From positions 62,001 to 126,000 of the forward strand of contig LVBK01000013.1 of assembly GCA_001604385.1 (NCBI GenBank): a DNA stretch of 64,000 nt, given 5' to 3'. Below the pieces are notes generated by a model. It did not search any database and had not been told where the DNA came from. It saw nothing but the letters and a program-made list of their open reading frames with translations. This stretch comes from Spirochaetales bacterium Spiro_09. Its GTDB lineage: Bacteria > Spirochaetota > Spirochaetia > Treponematales > Treponemataceae. Both the position numbers and the translations under genes were made by a program. Shown one piece after another: positions 45,677 through 54,988 of this stretch (positions within the stretch are counted from its first letter, which is position 1; every line of letters starts with the position of its first letter).

Positions 45677-45705
45677 TTGACACCCCCGGAATGCGCGTAT
45701 ACTAT
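45677..45705 (+). promoter_or_regulatory. Promoter of hom
   Basis: TTGACA at 45677-45682 is followed by TACTAT at 45700-45705 (17-base spacing) or TATACT at 45698-45703 (15). hom has AGAGG seven bases before its ATG. Confidence 0.7.
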
Positions 45706-45723
45706 TTTCCCAGAGGATACACC

Positions 45724-47049
45724 ATGAATACATTCAAAGTCGCTATTTTCGGCGGTGGGACCGTCGGCGGGGGCGTTGCGCGCATACTGCGCGAGAATTC
45801 CGCCCTGCTGGAGCGTCGTGCCGGCTGTCCGGTCGAGCTGGTCACCATACTGGATCTTTTTCCGTCGGCTTCTTCAAAACGTCACGGGATTCCGCTTGAA
45901 CTGTACTGCGGAAACGGGGGCGATCTGAACAGAGATGAAGCGTCAAAATATATGGCACAGATATTGTCGAACCCTGAAATTGACGCGGTTGTCGAAACGA
46001 TCGGGGGTTCCTCGGATTATATTCTGCAGGTGGTTCTGGATATATTACATTCAAAAAAACACCTGATAACCGCGAACAAGGCATTGCTTGCGAAACACGG
46101 GACTGCGATCATGCGGGCAGCAGTGGAAAACCAGCGGGCAATCGGTTTTGAGGCCTCGGTCTGCGGAGCCATACCGGTCATTAAAGGAATCAATGACTGC
46201 ATGAGTGGCGATAAAATTGAAAGTGTATCGGGCATCATGAATGGGACCAGTAACTATATTCTGACCAAAATGTCCCGCGAGGGTCTTTCTTTTTATGAGG
46301 CACTTAAAGGAGCCCAGGCAATGGGCTATGCGGAAGCGGATCCGACCCTGGATATCAACGGCGGGGACGCAGGCCATAAATTGGCCATACTATTGCGCAT
46401 CCTGTACGGCATAGAGACACAACCGGGCGATATACCGGTGTCCGGCATCGATACCATCAACGCTGAAGATACGCGCATCGCGGAGGAAACGGACGCGGTA
46501 ATAAAATTGATCTGTTACGCGCAAAGGGAACAGAACGGCGTGTGCGCGACCGTCCAGCCGATGATGGTAAAAAAAAGCAATGTCCTTTCGGATATCAACA
46601 ATGCCACAAACGCGATAAAGCTTGTCGGAGCTTACTCACGAGAAAACCTGTTCGTCGGACAGGGAGCGGGCTCACTCGAAACAGGGAGCGCCATTGTTTC
46701 CGACATTGTGTACATAGCACGCTATGGAACGGCAAGTCTGCGCGACTATCCGTCATCAGGTCTTAGCCTGGTATCGTTCGATAGCCACGTCATGCCCTAC
46801 ACGATTATATTCGATACGGAAGATGTTCCCGGTATAACCGGCATCGTGACGACTGCAATCGGCAAACAGGAAATAAACATAGATACGGTCAGCCATAATA
46901 TGCGTGTCAGCGGACAAGCCGGAGCCCTATTCTCGATAGTTACCAAGCCCTGTACCCTGACGCAAATAAAAGCCGCAGTCCGCGACATGCAGCAGACCGC
47001 TCCCTCAATATTTGTGAAAGAACCCAAAATAATCCCGGTTCTGGCGTAA
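45724..47049 (+). CDS. hom: Homoserine dehydrogenase with ACT domain
   Basis: The protein is about 441 residues. The Rossmann motif is VAIFGGGTVGGGVA, the substrate region is GIMNGTSNYILTKM followed by AQAMGYAEADPTLDINGGDAGHKL, and a C-terminal ACT domain (about 355-430) suggests threonine feedback. It reduces aspartate semialdehyde to homoserine. The ATG at 45724 follows AGAGG by seven bases. The open frame upstream of it lies across the promoter and is not coding. A strong terminator follows. Confidence 0.96.
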   Translation: MNTFKVAIFGGGTVGGGVARILRENSALLERRAGCPVELVTILDLFPSASSKRHGIPLELYCGNGGDLNRDEASKYMAQILSNPEIDAVVETIGGSSDYILQVVLDILHSKKHLITANKALLAKHGTAIMRAAVENQRAIGFEASVCGAIPVIKGINDCMSGDKIESVSGIMNGTSNYILTKMSREGLSFYEALKGAQAMGYAEADPTLDINGGDAGHKLAILLRILYGIETQPGDIPVSGIDTINAEDTRIAEETDAVIKLICYAQREQNGVCATVQPMMVKKSNVLSDINNATNAIKLVGAYSRENLFVGQGAGSLETGSAIVSDIVYIARYGTASLRDYPSSGLSLVSFDSHVMPYTIIFDTEDVPGITGIVTTAIGKQEINIDTVSHNMRVSGQAGALFSIVTKPCTLTQIKAAVRDMQQTAPSIFVKEPKIIPVLA

Positions 47050-47089
47050 ACCATTCAGCCCGTAGGTCCGGCTATCTCCCGTACAAAAC

Positions 47090-47120
47090 AAAAAGGCTTC
47101 CGCTGCGCGGAAGCCTTTTT
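47090..47120. terminator. Bidirectional terminator between hom and ugpC
   Basis: AAAAAGGCTTCCGC pairs with the G-U/perfect complement ending AAGCCTTTTT around a TGCG loop, with A-runs and T-runs on both sides, so it can end transcription from both convergent genes. Confidence 0.9.
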
Positions 47121-47141
47121 CATTCCTGGTGAAAGAATGTA

Positions 47142-48254
47142 TTACTCGGACTTTACGTCGTCGCAAATGCTGAGCTCTGTTTCCTTGTCGAAGAACTTTG
47201 CCTTATCCATGAGGGGCTCAAAATTGACGGTTTCGCCGATCTGGAACACAATGTCGGGAGACGTGCGGACAATGAGCTGCTGGTTCTTGGTGGCAAGATA
47301 CAGGTGTGTTTCAGCTCCGAGGGGTTCCTTTACGGTTACCTTCATCTGCATATTGTTCTTTGCAACCGGGTTCTTCTGATAGGACAGATCCTCGGGGCGG
47401 ATTCCGAAGAACACTTCCTTGCCGATGTAATCCTTCAGCACCTTCTGCTGCTCTGCGGTCGGCACAAGCTCGAAGGAACCTTCGTCTGCCACAATCTGAC
47501 CACCCTTCTCGCTTATCTTTACGGAAAGGAAGTTCATGGGCGGTGAGCCGATAAAGCCGGCAACAAACTTGTTGATCGGGTGGTTATAGAGGTACAGGGG
47601 TGAACCGATTTGCTGAATCTTTCCGTCCTTCATGACGACGATCTTGTCACCCATGGTCATGGCTTCAACCTGGTCGTGGGTTACGTAAATCATGGTCGCC
47701 TTCAGGCGGTTGTGAAGATCGGAAATTTCGGCGCGCATCTGAACGCGGAGCTTCGCGTCGAGGTTTGAAAGAGGTTCGTCGAAAAGGAATACCTTGGGGT
47801 TACGCACAATCGCGCGGCCTACGGCAACGCGCTGGCGCTGACCGCCGGAGAGGGCTTTCGGCTTGCGGTCAAGAAGTTTTTCAATATCAAGGATACGGGC
47901 GGCTTCGTTAACGCGGCGCTCGATTTCCTTCTTGTCGGTCTTGCGGATCTTGAGACCGAAGGCCATGTTGTCGTATACGGACATGTGGGGATACAGAGCG
48001 TAGTTCTGGAAAACCATCGCAATGTTGCGGTCCTTCGGAGGAACGTCGTTCATGCGGTCGCCGTCGATAAAGAGATCGCCTTCGGTGATTTCTTCGAGAC
48101 CCGCAACCATGCGGAGGGTTGTGGACTTACCGCAACCGGAAGGACCGACGAATACGACGAATTCCTGGTCGTCAACGATAATATTGGCGTTGTCAACGGC
48201 GCGAACTCCGCCGTCATACACCTTTCCAATACCTTTGAGTTCTACTTTAGCCAT
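47142..48254 (-). CDS. ugpC: ABC transporter ATP-binding protein, UgpC/MsmK type
   Basis: This 370-residue ATPase has Walker A GPSGCGKST, Q-loop FQNYALYPHMSV, signature ALSGGQRQRVAVGRA, Walker B VFLFDEPLSNLDAKLR, H-loop YVTHD, and a C-terminal OB/TOBE regulatory domain (about 240-365). It energises carbohydrate or glycerol-phosphate importers. No permease or binding protein lies nearby, so it may be a shared ATPase for several sugar systems, as MsmK and MsiK are. AGGAGG six bases before the ATG and a near-consensus promoter point to high expression. Confidence 0.93.
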   Translation of the reverse strand: MAKVELKGIGKVYDGGVRAVDNANIIVDDQEFVVFVGPSGCGKSTTLRMVAGLEEITEGDLFIDGDRMNDVPPKDRNIAMVFQNYALYPHMSVYDNMAFGLKIRKTDKKEIERRVNEAARILDIEKLLDRKPKALSGGQRQRVAVGRAIVRNPKVFLFDEPLSNLDAKLRVQMRAEISDLHNRLKATMIYVTHDQVEAMTMGDKIVVMKDGKIQQIGSPLYLYNHPINKFVAGFIGSPPMNFLSVKISEKGGQIVADEGSFELVPTAEQQKVLKDYIGKEVFFGIRPEDLSYQKNPVAKNNMQMKVTVKEPLGAETHLYLATKNQQLIVRTSPDIVFQIGETVNFEPLMDKAKFFDKETELSICDDVKSE

Positions 48255-48288
48255 AAAAGGCCTCCTGAAAAGTTATCTTATGGATGCC

Positions 48289-48317
48289 ATTTTACGATGA
48301 AAAAAGCCATATGTCAA
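48289..48317 (-). promoter_or_regulatory. Sigma-70 promoter of ugpC
   Basis: On the reverse strand, TTGACA (48317-48312), a 17-base spacer and TAAAAT (48294-48289) are near consensus. The -35 overlaps the end of the DUF554 gene. Confidence 0.8.
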
Positions 48318-49090
48318 ACGATAAATGCCGCAATGCGGACAATAATCGGGTCGGCCAGGATAAAGGCAACAATAACCACGATAGCCGGAAGGTAATTCGC
48401 GGTCTTGAGGCTCCGCAAGCGCAGTAGATTTATTGCGATCATCAGAATCAGGGCGCCGCCGGTTGCGGTCAATTCCGTTATCATCTGTGGACTTACCCAC
48501 TGCTTGATGTACTGCGAGCCGAGCGTGAGCAAGCCCTGATACACCAAAATGGACAGGGCGGAAAACGCGGTACCGATACCCATTGCGGCGGCAAACACGA
48601 TCGACATAAAACCGTCCAGCACAGATTTCGTATACAGCATGGTGTAATCGCCCTCTGTCCCCGCCTTGAATGAACCGACAATCGCCATAGCTCCGACGCA
48701 AAAAAGAACCGAGGAGTTAAGAAAGGCATACGCAAAACGCGAATTGTTCCCGTCACCCGGTGTCCCCTGCGCGGCTGCTTCTGTCGCCACCGCTGTGCGG
48801 GAAGCCGTTCCAAATCTTCGTTCAAGAAAATGACCCAGCGCGAGAATCTTGCCGTCAACATCCCACCAGGAACCGAGAATACCCCCGATAATCAGGGCAA
48901 GTGCAAGATATATGACATTTTGGACCTGCAGCGCCATCTGCATCCCGATAATGAGCGTCACAATTCCGGCGGCCGATCGAATAACATCGGACAAGTCCTC
49001 GGAAATTTTCCGCGCAAAAAGAATACCCAGCAGGGATCCGACAATAATCGCAATGCAATTTACAATTGTTCCAATCATGATAGCAAGCAT
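48314..49090 (-). CDS. DUF554 membrane protein
   Basis: This 258-residue protein of about seven membrane helices begins MIGTIVNCIAIIVGSLLGILFARKI and continues with AAGIVTLIIGMQMAL, LALIIGGILGSWWDVDGKI and a hydrophobic C-terminal half, as in the DUF554 family. The function is unknown. An internal ATG at 49078 is a possible start and lies ten bases past TAGTAT (49094-49089). Confidence 0.85.
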   Translation of the reverse strand: MLAIMIGTIVNCIAIIVGSLLGILFARKISEDLSDVIRSAAGIVTLIIGMQMALQVQNVIYLALALIIGGILGSWWDVDGKILALGHFLERRFGTASRTAVATEAAAQGTPGDGNNSRFAYAFLNSSVLFCVGAMAIVGSFKAGTEGDYTMLYTKSVLDGFMSIVFAAAMGIGTAFSALSILVYQGLLTLGSQYIKQWVSPQMITELTATGGALILMIAINLLRLRSLKTANYLPAIVVIVAFILADPIIVRIAAFIV

Positions 49091-49137
49091 ACTACCCGTT
49101 GGGGCAGCCGAAGGTCAATGAAGAAGCATACCTGAAA

Positions 49138-49214
49138 CGAGGCAGAACGGGCGTGCCGGGCGAACGGGCGACGCGCGGAGCCGCCGCGCAGAACGCGTAA
49201 CGTCAGGTGCGCGT
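49138..49214 (-). repeat. 77-nt dispersed intergenic repeat, copy 3 (inverted)
   Basis: Read on the reverse strand it carries the core hairpin CGCGG-CGGCT-CCGCG, exactly 27 bases and then TCTGCCTCG, as in copies 1 and 2. The left 26 bases are more diverged. It lies between the MFS and DUF554 genes. Confidence 0.6.
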
Positions 49215-49223
49215 TGTATTCAT

Positions 49224-50405
49224 CTACACGAGAATCCGGTAACGATGCAGCAGGGAACGCACCCGAGGAGACCGCGCCGTATAATACAGCAGGATGCCGA
49301 GGATCGGAAACAGGCTGAAAATGACAAACAGGGAACGGTAGCCCCAAAATTCGATGATAAGTCCGCCAGTAATATTGCCGATAACGGAAGCGATGCCGAC
49401 AGAAACCGAGGTATACAGGCTTATCGCAATCGCCATCACTTTTTTTGATGCCCGTTCGGAAATAAACACGACTGCCGCCGGATGCAACAGCCCAAAGCAC
49501 ACCGAGTGAAAAAGCTGTCCCGCAACTGCTCCGCCAAAGGACGGAAAGACTGCATATACCAGATTTCGCATTGTAATCGCGAGCAGGGACAGAAGAATAA
49601 TCCGCTGTGTGCCCCAACGCCTGATAAACAAACCCGACAGGAACATAAAGGGAACTTCAGCGGCAGCAGAAAGGGCCCATAAGCCGGCATAGGACTCAAG
49701 GCCCAGATATTCACGCACGTACAGTGACAAAAAACGCTGTGAAGGGGTCATACCCAAAAACGCCATAAACAACAGGGCAATGCCAGCCCAAAAGGAAGCG
49801 GGCAATTCCTTCATTGCCGCTCGCCTACCGGACGAAGGGGACGCGGATACACCGGTATCGGTTGGATAAATCCGGCGGAGTTGGGGTACACTGACAACCG
49901 ACAGGGTAAAAAAAAGCGATGGCAGGGCAACCCAAACCGCGATTGAAAAAGGCGAATCAGGATTTACCATACCGGAAAATTGCAGGAAGAGCGTTATGCA
50001 CACGAAACCAATGCTACCGAGCACCCGAATTTTCCCATAATTGTTTTTATGCTCCCCAAGCAGACGCTGAACCAGCGCGTCGGATACCGGTACCAGGCCC
50101 TTGTACCCTAGCGCAAAGAGTGAGAGCATCAAGGCGGTAAGCCAGAAATTCCTGAAATAGACCAGGGGAGGCAAGATGAGCACCATCAACAGGGAGAGAA
50201 GTATCATCACTTGTCCGTAATTTCCCTTTCTGTCAACGCGAGCGGAAACAAATACGGGAAACAAAAGGCCTGCTCCCTCAAACACACCCTGAAGCAAGCC
50301 AATCAAAGCCGGCGTGTAGCCCAACGTAGAGAGCAGCACCGGAAGATACGTATTGACGACTCCGTATACACAAAAGAGCAGGAATAACGAAAGACCCATT
50401 ATCAT
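49224..50405 (-). CDS. Major facilitator superfamily transporter
   Basis: This 393-residue protein has twelve predicted membrane helices and the half-way charged loop (about 185-205). The N-terminal YGVVNTYLPVLLSTLGYTPALIGLLQGVFEGAGLL and the GKIRVLGSIGF segment resemble the MFS_1-like/PPP and nucleoside-permease-type groups. The substrate cannot be told. It begins four bases after the stop of the ferritin-VIT1 gene, so the two may be co-transcribed. Confidence 0.8.
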   Translation of the reverse strand: MIMGLSLFLLFCVYGVVNTYLPVLLSTLGYTPALIGLLQGVFEGAGLLFPVFVSARVDRKGNYGQVMILLSLLMVLILPPLVYFRNFWLTALMLSLFALGYKGLVPVSDALVQRLLGEHKNNYGKIRVLGSIGFVCITLFLQFSGMVNPDSPFSIAVWVALPSLFFTLSVVSVPQLRRIYPTDTGVSASPSSGRRAAMKELPASFWAGIALLFMAFLGMTPSQRFLSLYVREYLGLESYAGLWALSAAAEVPFMFLSGLFIRRWGTQRIILLSLLAITMRNLVYAVFPSFGGAVAGQLFHSVCFGLLHPAAVVFISERASKKVMAIAISLYTSVSVGIASVIGNITGGLIIEFWGYRSLFVIFSLFPILGILLYYTARSPRVRSLLHRYRILV

Positions 50406-50408
50406 GGT

Positions 50409-51293
50409 TTAGATTTCCACGCCCAGAAAATACTTGACCGCAATGCCGACACCGAAAGACAATACGGTCACCCCGAGACTGACCGCAAGCATTTCGAGAA
50501 AATGCTTTTTAAAGGGTAAATCCCGCGCAGTACACAGATAATAGTTAAAACCGACGATTATCAGAATAACCACCGTCAACGTCATTCCGAGGGCAAGAAT
50601 AAAATTGGTCGTCAGAAAAAAGGGCAGCACGAGCAAGATAACCGTCAGGATGTACGCTCCCCCGGTGTACAGTGCGGATTTTCCCGGAGATACACTGCCG
50701 TCACCATCGGAGCGCTGGGACAGATATTCAGATGACGCCATCGAAAAGGCGGCAGAGATTCCGGTAATCAAACCGGTCATGGCGATGAGCCGGGTGTTCT
50801 GGAACGCGAAGGTAAAACCGGCAAGCGCTCCGGTAAGCTCGACCAATGCGTCATTCAAACCGAGAACGACAGAGCCTGCATAACGCAGACGTTCCTCGTC
50901 AATCAAACCGATAAAAAACTGCTCATGAGCGTGTTCTTCGTCTATTATAGTCCCTATATCGGGATAGTATTCCCTGACCGCAGCATAACCGTCCTGCGCC
51001 TCGGACTCTGCATTTTCCAGCTGTTTGATCGCAAACGTAATACCCAAGACACGGGCGATACACACAAACAAACGAACCTTTGCCATATCCGGTTTAATGC
51101 GCAAACCGGTTTCAGCTTCCCATCGGCGGGCGTGTTTTTCTTCCTCGTCGGCAATACTCAGTATGGCACGGGAGTTTGATTCCTCTTTGACAAAACCTGC
51201 AATTTTACGATATATGAGCGCGCTATTCACTTCATCCCGCTGAAAGGCGATTACTTTTTTTTGTATATCGATCGGCATCTCGGAAAACTTCAT
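50409..51293 (-). CDS. Ferritin-like/VIT1 fusion membrane protein (MbfA-type)
   Basis: The protein is about 294 residues. The N-terminal ~140 residues form a four-helix rubrerythrin-like domain with ExxH-type iron ligands (ADEEEKHARRWE, IDEEHAHEQF). The C-terminal half is a VIT1/CCC1 transporter domain (VVLGLNDALVELTGALAGFTFAF, SMASSEYLSQRS). In other bacteria MbfA exports iron under excess. A GGGGGA four bases before the ATG at 51293 supports that start. Confidence 0.88.
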   Translation of the reverse strand: MKFSEMPIDIQKKVIAFQRDEVNSALIYRKIAGFVKEESNSRAILSIADEEEKHARRWEAETGLRIKPDMAKVRLFVCIARVLGITFAIKQLENAESEAQDGYAAVREYYPDIGTIIDEEHAHEQFFIGLIDEERLRYAGSVVLGLNDALVELTGALAGFTFAFQNTRLIAMTGLITGISAAFSMASSEYLSQRSDGDGSVSPGKSALYTGGAYILTVILLVLPFFLTTNFILALGMTLTVVILIIVGFNYYLCTARDLPFKKHFLEMLAVSLGVTVLSFGVGIAVKYFLGVEI

Positions 51294-51384
51294 GGCATCC
51301 CCCAATTTATAGAAAAGCAATTTGATTCTTGATGCTCATAGCCTAACTGAGGAGGCCCATTCAATCAAGGGTCACTCCAATAAC

Positions 51385-51425
51385 AAACAGGTCAGTGAAA
51401 ACACGATGTTTTCACTGACCTGTTT
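51385..51425. terminator. Perfect 18-bp hairpin downstream of ssb
   Basis: AAACAGGTCAGTGAAAAC and its exact complement enclose a five-base loop between the ssb stop and the ferritin-VIT1 start. No T-run follows on the reverse strand, so termination strength is uncertain. Confidence 0.6.
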
Positions 51426-51489
51426 ATGGAGTTATTTAAAAGCCGGTTCAACCGGCTTGCAAACGATTGCTGCTATAAAACCGGATATC

Positions 51490-51939
51490 TCAGAAGGCTG
51501 CAAGGGCTTCACCCGTAAAGGTGTCTACCGGCTCCTGAACTAAGGGAGAAAGAAGAAGGCTCTCGCCATTTGACCCGGCCGAAGAGGACTCGTCCTCACT
51601 CTTTTTATTTTTAAACTGCGGCTTGAACTCGACATGTTCGGCAACCACCTTGATTTTGCTGTAGTTCTTTCCGTCCGTGCCCGTCCATCGATCCTGTTTC
51701 AGACGGCCGACAACCCGTACGCCCCGGCCCTTCAAACAGTACTTGCCACAGGATTCAGCGAGCTTTGCCCAGCTTTCGACCTCAAAAAAAGAGGTTTCCT
51801 GCTCATACTCGTCATCCTGCCGATAGGACCGGTTCGATGCGATGGAGAAATTGCACACAGTGCTGCCACGGGGCGTTTCCTTGATGACTGGATCACGCAC
51901 AACATTTCCCTCAAGCAAAATCGAATTCAGAGAGTTCAT
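51490..51939 (-). CDS. ssb: Single-stranded DNA-binding protein
   Basis: The protein is 149 residues from the ATG at 51939, which follows GGAGG by eight bases. The OB fold is clear (NSILLEGNVVRDPVIKETPRGSTVCNFSIASNR, then FFEVESWAKLAESC, GRGVRVVGRLKQDRWTG). The tail lacks a classic DDDIPF tip and ends EALAAF, so the protein-docking end is unusual or modified. It coats single-stranded DNA. An upstream GTG at 51999 is less likely. Confidence 0.88.
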   Translation of the reverse strand: MNSLNSILLEGNVVRDPVIKETPRGSTVCNFSIASNRSYRQDDEYEQETSFFEVESWAKLAESCGKYCLKGRGVRVVGRLKQDRWTGTDGKNYSKIKVVAEHVEFKPQFKNKKSEDESSSAGSNGESLLLSPLVQEPVDTFTGEALAAF

Positions 51940-52074
51940 ACTTTGTTCCTCCGCGAACATGGTATCTATCCCGACAGGCATCCTCAGGGGGATGCACACT
52001 GGATAGTACCTTTCTTATATCGCGGATTCACCTTTTTTGGCCAAAAAGTCACGAGTCTTTTTTTATCAATTTTT

Positions 52075-53487
52075 TCAGGGTTTGTTCCGTCCTGAAGTGA
52101 CTTCAACGAATTTTTTCAGCGCAGAAATTTGAGACCTAACCCGATTCGCATTGGGGCCACCGGGCACATCGCGGGCATGTACGCAGGCTTCAGGGCTCAA
52201 ACAGTCATATATGTCACCTTCAATCAGGGAAGAATATTCTTTGAACCGTTCAAGAGGAAGCTCGATCATGTCACGAATATCATGGTCAATGCAGTATCGG
52301 ACAACTCCGGCAGCAACGCCGTGTGCTGTCCGGAAAGGAACGCCTTTGCGTACCAGATAATCCGCAAGATCGGTGGCGTTAGCGTGTCCCCCGGAGCAGG
52401 ATGCTGCCATGCGGTCAACATTCCAGCGCGCTGTTTCGATCATTGCGGTGAATACCCGCACACAGGACGACGCCGTATCGATTGCGGCGAACAATTGCTC
52501 ACGGTCTTCCTGCATATCCCGGTCATAGGAAAGCGGCAAGCCCTTCATCATGGTCAGCAAGGCAACAAGATTGCCGAAAACCCGACCCGACCGGCCCCTG
52601 ATAAGTTCCGCAAAATCCGGGTTCTTTTTCTGGGGCATGATGCTCGAGCCGGTTGACCATTTTTCCGACAGGTCGATAAACTTGAACTCTTCCGTTGACC
52701 AGATAACAATTTCTTCGCAAAACCGTGATAGGTGCATCATCAAGACCGATAATGCGCTGACAATTTCAATGCAGTAATCCCGATCGGAGACAGCGTCCAG
52801 CGAATTTTCGGTAATTTTCGAAAAGCCGAGTTCAGAACGAACCATTTCCCTGTCAAGCGGTAATCCGCTTCCAGCCAGAGCTCCCGAACCAAGGGGCATT
52901 ACGTCAAGCCGGACCAATGCGTCTGAAAGTCTACCATGGTCCCGGACAAGCATCTGGCACCAGGCGCACAGATGATGGGCAAGGGTAACCGGTTGGGCCC
53001 GTTGCAGATGTGTATAGCCCGACATCAGCGTGCCGGTGTGCTGTGCTGCAATATCGGACAGAGCATTGATAAGCGAAAGCACCAACGAGTTTAATTCGGG
53101 TACAAGCCGCTTCAGGCACAGGCGTTCATCAAGGGCTACCTGATCGTTGCGGCTTCGGCCGGTATGTACTTTTTTACCGATATCCCCGAGGCGGTCGGTC
53201 AGCACTCCCTCGATAAACGAGTGAATATCCTCGGCGCCCGTATCCACAGACAGTGAACCACTCTCCAGTTCGCGGGCAATATTTTTCAGTTCGCGGACTA
53301 TTGCGTCCGATTCCGCCGAAGGGAGAATGCCGGTTTTTCCCAGCATTCCTGCATGGGCAATACTGCCGCGAACATCGTCCTGCGCCATACGTACATCCGC
53401 ATAAATTGATGTTTCAAAGTCAACCGCTTCGGCATCAGGTCCTTCGGAAAACCGTCCATGCCACAGAGGCGCTTTTTTATCTGTCAT
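52075..53487 (-). CDS. argH: Argininosuccinate lyase
   Basis: The protein is 470 residues from the ATG at 53487, with AGGAGA upstream. It begins APLWHGRFSEGPDAEAVDF, has the HTGRSRNDQVALD motif, TLMSGYTHLQRAQPVTLAHHL, and the superfamily signature GSSIMPQKKNPDFAEL. It splits argininosuccinate into arginine and fumarate. It is separated from argG by two non-arg genes. Confidence 0.96.
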   Translation of the reverse strand: MTDKKAPLWHGRFSEGPDAEAVDFETSIYADVRMAQDDVRGSIAHAGMLGKTGILPSAESDAIVRELKNIARELESGSLSVDTGAEDIHSFIEGVLTDRLGDIGKKVHTGRSRNDQVALDERLCLKRLVPELNSLVLSLINALSDIAAQHTGTLMSGYTHLQRAQPVTLAHHLCAWCQMLVRDHGRLSDALVRLDVMPLGSGALAGSGLPLDREMVRSELGFSKITENSLDAVSDRDYCIEIVSALSVLMMHLSRFCEEIVIWSTEEFKFIDLSEKWSTGSSIMPQKKNPDFAELIRGRSGRVFGNLVALLTMMKGLPLSYDRDMQEDREQLFAAIDTASSCVRVFTAMIETARWNVDRMAASCSGGHANATDLADYLVRKGVPFRTAHGVAAGVVRYCIDHDIRDMIELPLERFKEYSSLIEGDIYDCLSPEACVHARDVPGGPNANRVRSQISALKKFVEVTSGRNKP

Positions 53488-53532
53488 TGCTGTCTCCTGT
53501 CTTTCCAAATGTTTTTGTCAATACGTCCCGGA

Positions 53533-54075
53533 TTATGCTTTTTTGGGCGGTTTTTGATATATGCGGAGAACCTCGCAGATATATTGACGGTGATAATCCT
53601 TCTGGGGGTAACTGTCCTGAATAACCGGATCAAGAAAACACGCCGGATCAAGATCCTGTGCGTATATTTTCTTGCAGACAATGTTCACCCGGGCTTCTTC
53701 GAACCCTACAGCGCCATTTTCAAGCAAAACGGGAGTCAAACCGGCTGCTTCGGCCTTGTCGGTATCTGCTCCGCTTGTCGTGCCGCACACTTGTAAAATT
53801 TTTTTCATTTCCTCTTCGAAAAACGAAAAGGTGACCAAATCGTTTTTTTCCACAAAGCGGTAGGTATGACGCGTCGGACGTATGACGGCCGTTATGGTGC
53901 GTTTTCCCCAAAAGACCCCGAAGGAACCCCAGGACGCTGTCATTGTATTCCATTCCTCCCGCGAAAGACCGGTGCCGGATGTAACGAGCATCCAGTCATG
54001 ACCTATACTGGAAAACGGTTTCAGGAGCATATCCAGCGGGGATCTATCAGCGTCAGATACAGTAAATTGGTACAT
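53533..54075 (-). CDS. Flavin reductase-like (flavoredoxin family) protein
   Basis: This 180-residue FMN-binding split-barrel protein has the family pattern NTMTASWGSFGVFWGKRTITAVIRPTR, NDLVTFSFFEEE and SGADTDKAEAAGLTP. It likely binds FMN and acts in redox or FMN supply. The exact partner is unknown. It sits between popT-type and argH genes on the same strand. Confidence 0.85.
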   Translation of the reverse strand: MYQFTVSDADRSPLDMLLKPFSSIGHDWMLVTSGTGLSREEWNTMTASWGSFGVFWGKRTITAVIRPTRHTYRFVEKNDLVTFSFFEEEMKKILQVCGTTSGADTDKAEAAGLTPVLLENGAVGFEEARVNIVCKKIYAQDLDPACFLDPVIQDSYPQKDYHRQYICEVLRIYQKPPKKA

Positions 54076-54087
54076 TCATCCTCTCCT

Positions 54088-54903
54088 TTACGTTCGTTCG
54101 GTTCGACTAAACATCCATGATATACCAGAACCTGCAATTACACAGACAACCGAAATGATCCACTGAACGGCACCGTCCGGCACACCCGGGAAGAGAGGAA
54201 AAATGGAACCGATCACAAGACCAAGAATCAGGCTGTAAGCGGCAACGGGGAAGCGGTTCAACACAAAACGAACCAGTCCGGCTCCGGCAATCAGACCGGC
54301 GAGCACACCGAGACCTGCCGGTATCAACAAGGGTATGTTAAAGTCGGCAATAGCTGCAAGAAATGTTTGATAACCACCCAGAACCAGCAGCATAAGAGAA
54401 CCTGAAATACCCGGGATGATCATGGTAAACGAGGCGACCGCTCCCAGGGCGAACAGCCAGAAGAAAACAGGGACTGTCAGGGTGGTGACAATGCGGCCGG
54501 TTTCGCGGTCGCCGTCAAGAACCATCATTGCAATCATGCAGGCAAGCCCCACAGCCGCGCAGACCGCCCCCTGTATGGACAGGATTCCCTTGCCCGCGCG
54601 GGCGTTGATGAACGGAATGCTTCCGCCGATAATTCCGATAAAAAAGTAATAGACCGGAACCGGTTGCGATTCAAACAAAAAAGACAAAAAATGTGAAAAC
54701 ACAACAATTCCGCACAGCATACCTAGTGCCAATACAATCAGGAAAGGAAGTTCGGACCGTATCTTCTTGAAATCAAGAGCGATGACCGCGAGCAGCCGTT
54801 CATATACATTGAAGATTACCGCCATAGTGCCACCTGAAACACCAGGGATGACATTGGCAATGCCGAGCGCGATTCCCGTAAAAAAATTCCGGACAAGATC
54901 CAT
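54088..54903 (-). CDS. DUF368 membrane protein, PopT-type undecaprenyl-phosphate translocase
   Basis: This 271-residue protein of about nine membrane helices starts NFFTGIALGIANVIPGVSGGTMAVI and repeats this in MIIPGISGSLMLLVLGGYQTFLAAI, the duplicated DUF368 motif. Recent work on the family identifies it as a carrier that returns undecaprenyl phosphate to the cytoplasmic face. It lies just upstream of the flavoredoxin gene on the same strand. Confidence 0.85.
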   Translation of the reverse strand: MDLVRNFFTGIALGIANVIPGVSGGTMAVIFNVYERLLAVIALDFKKIRSELPFLIVLALGMLCGIVVFSHFLSFLFESQPVPVYYFFIGIIGGSIPFINARAGKGILSIQGAVCAAVGLACMIAMMVLDGDRETGRIVTTLTVPVFFWLFALGAVASFTMIIPGISGSLMLLVLGGYQTFLAAIADFNIPLLIPAGLGVLAGLIAGAGLVRFVLNRFPVAAYSLILGLVIGSIFPLFPGVPDGAVQWIISVVCVIAGSGISWMFSRTERT

Positions 54904-54988
54904 AAGATTACTCCCGCAAAAAGGGCTGACTGACAGATACCAAACACCAGGTTACAAATGCCCGCACCGGGATGCGGGCATCAGGAAT

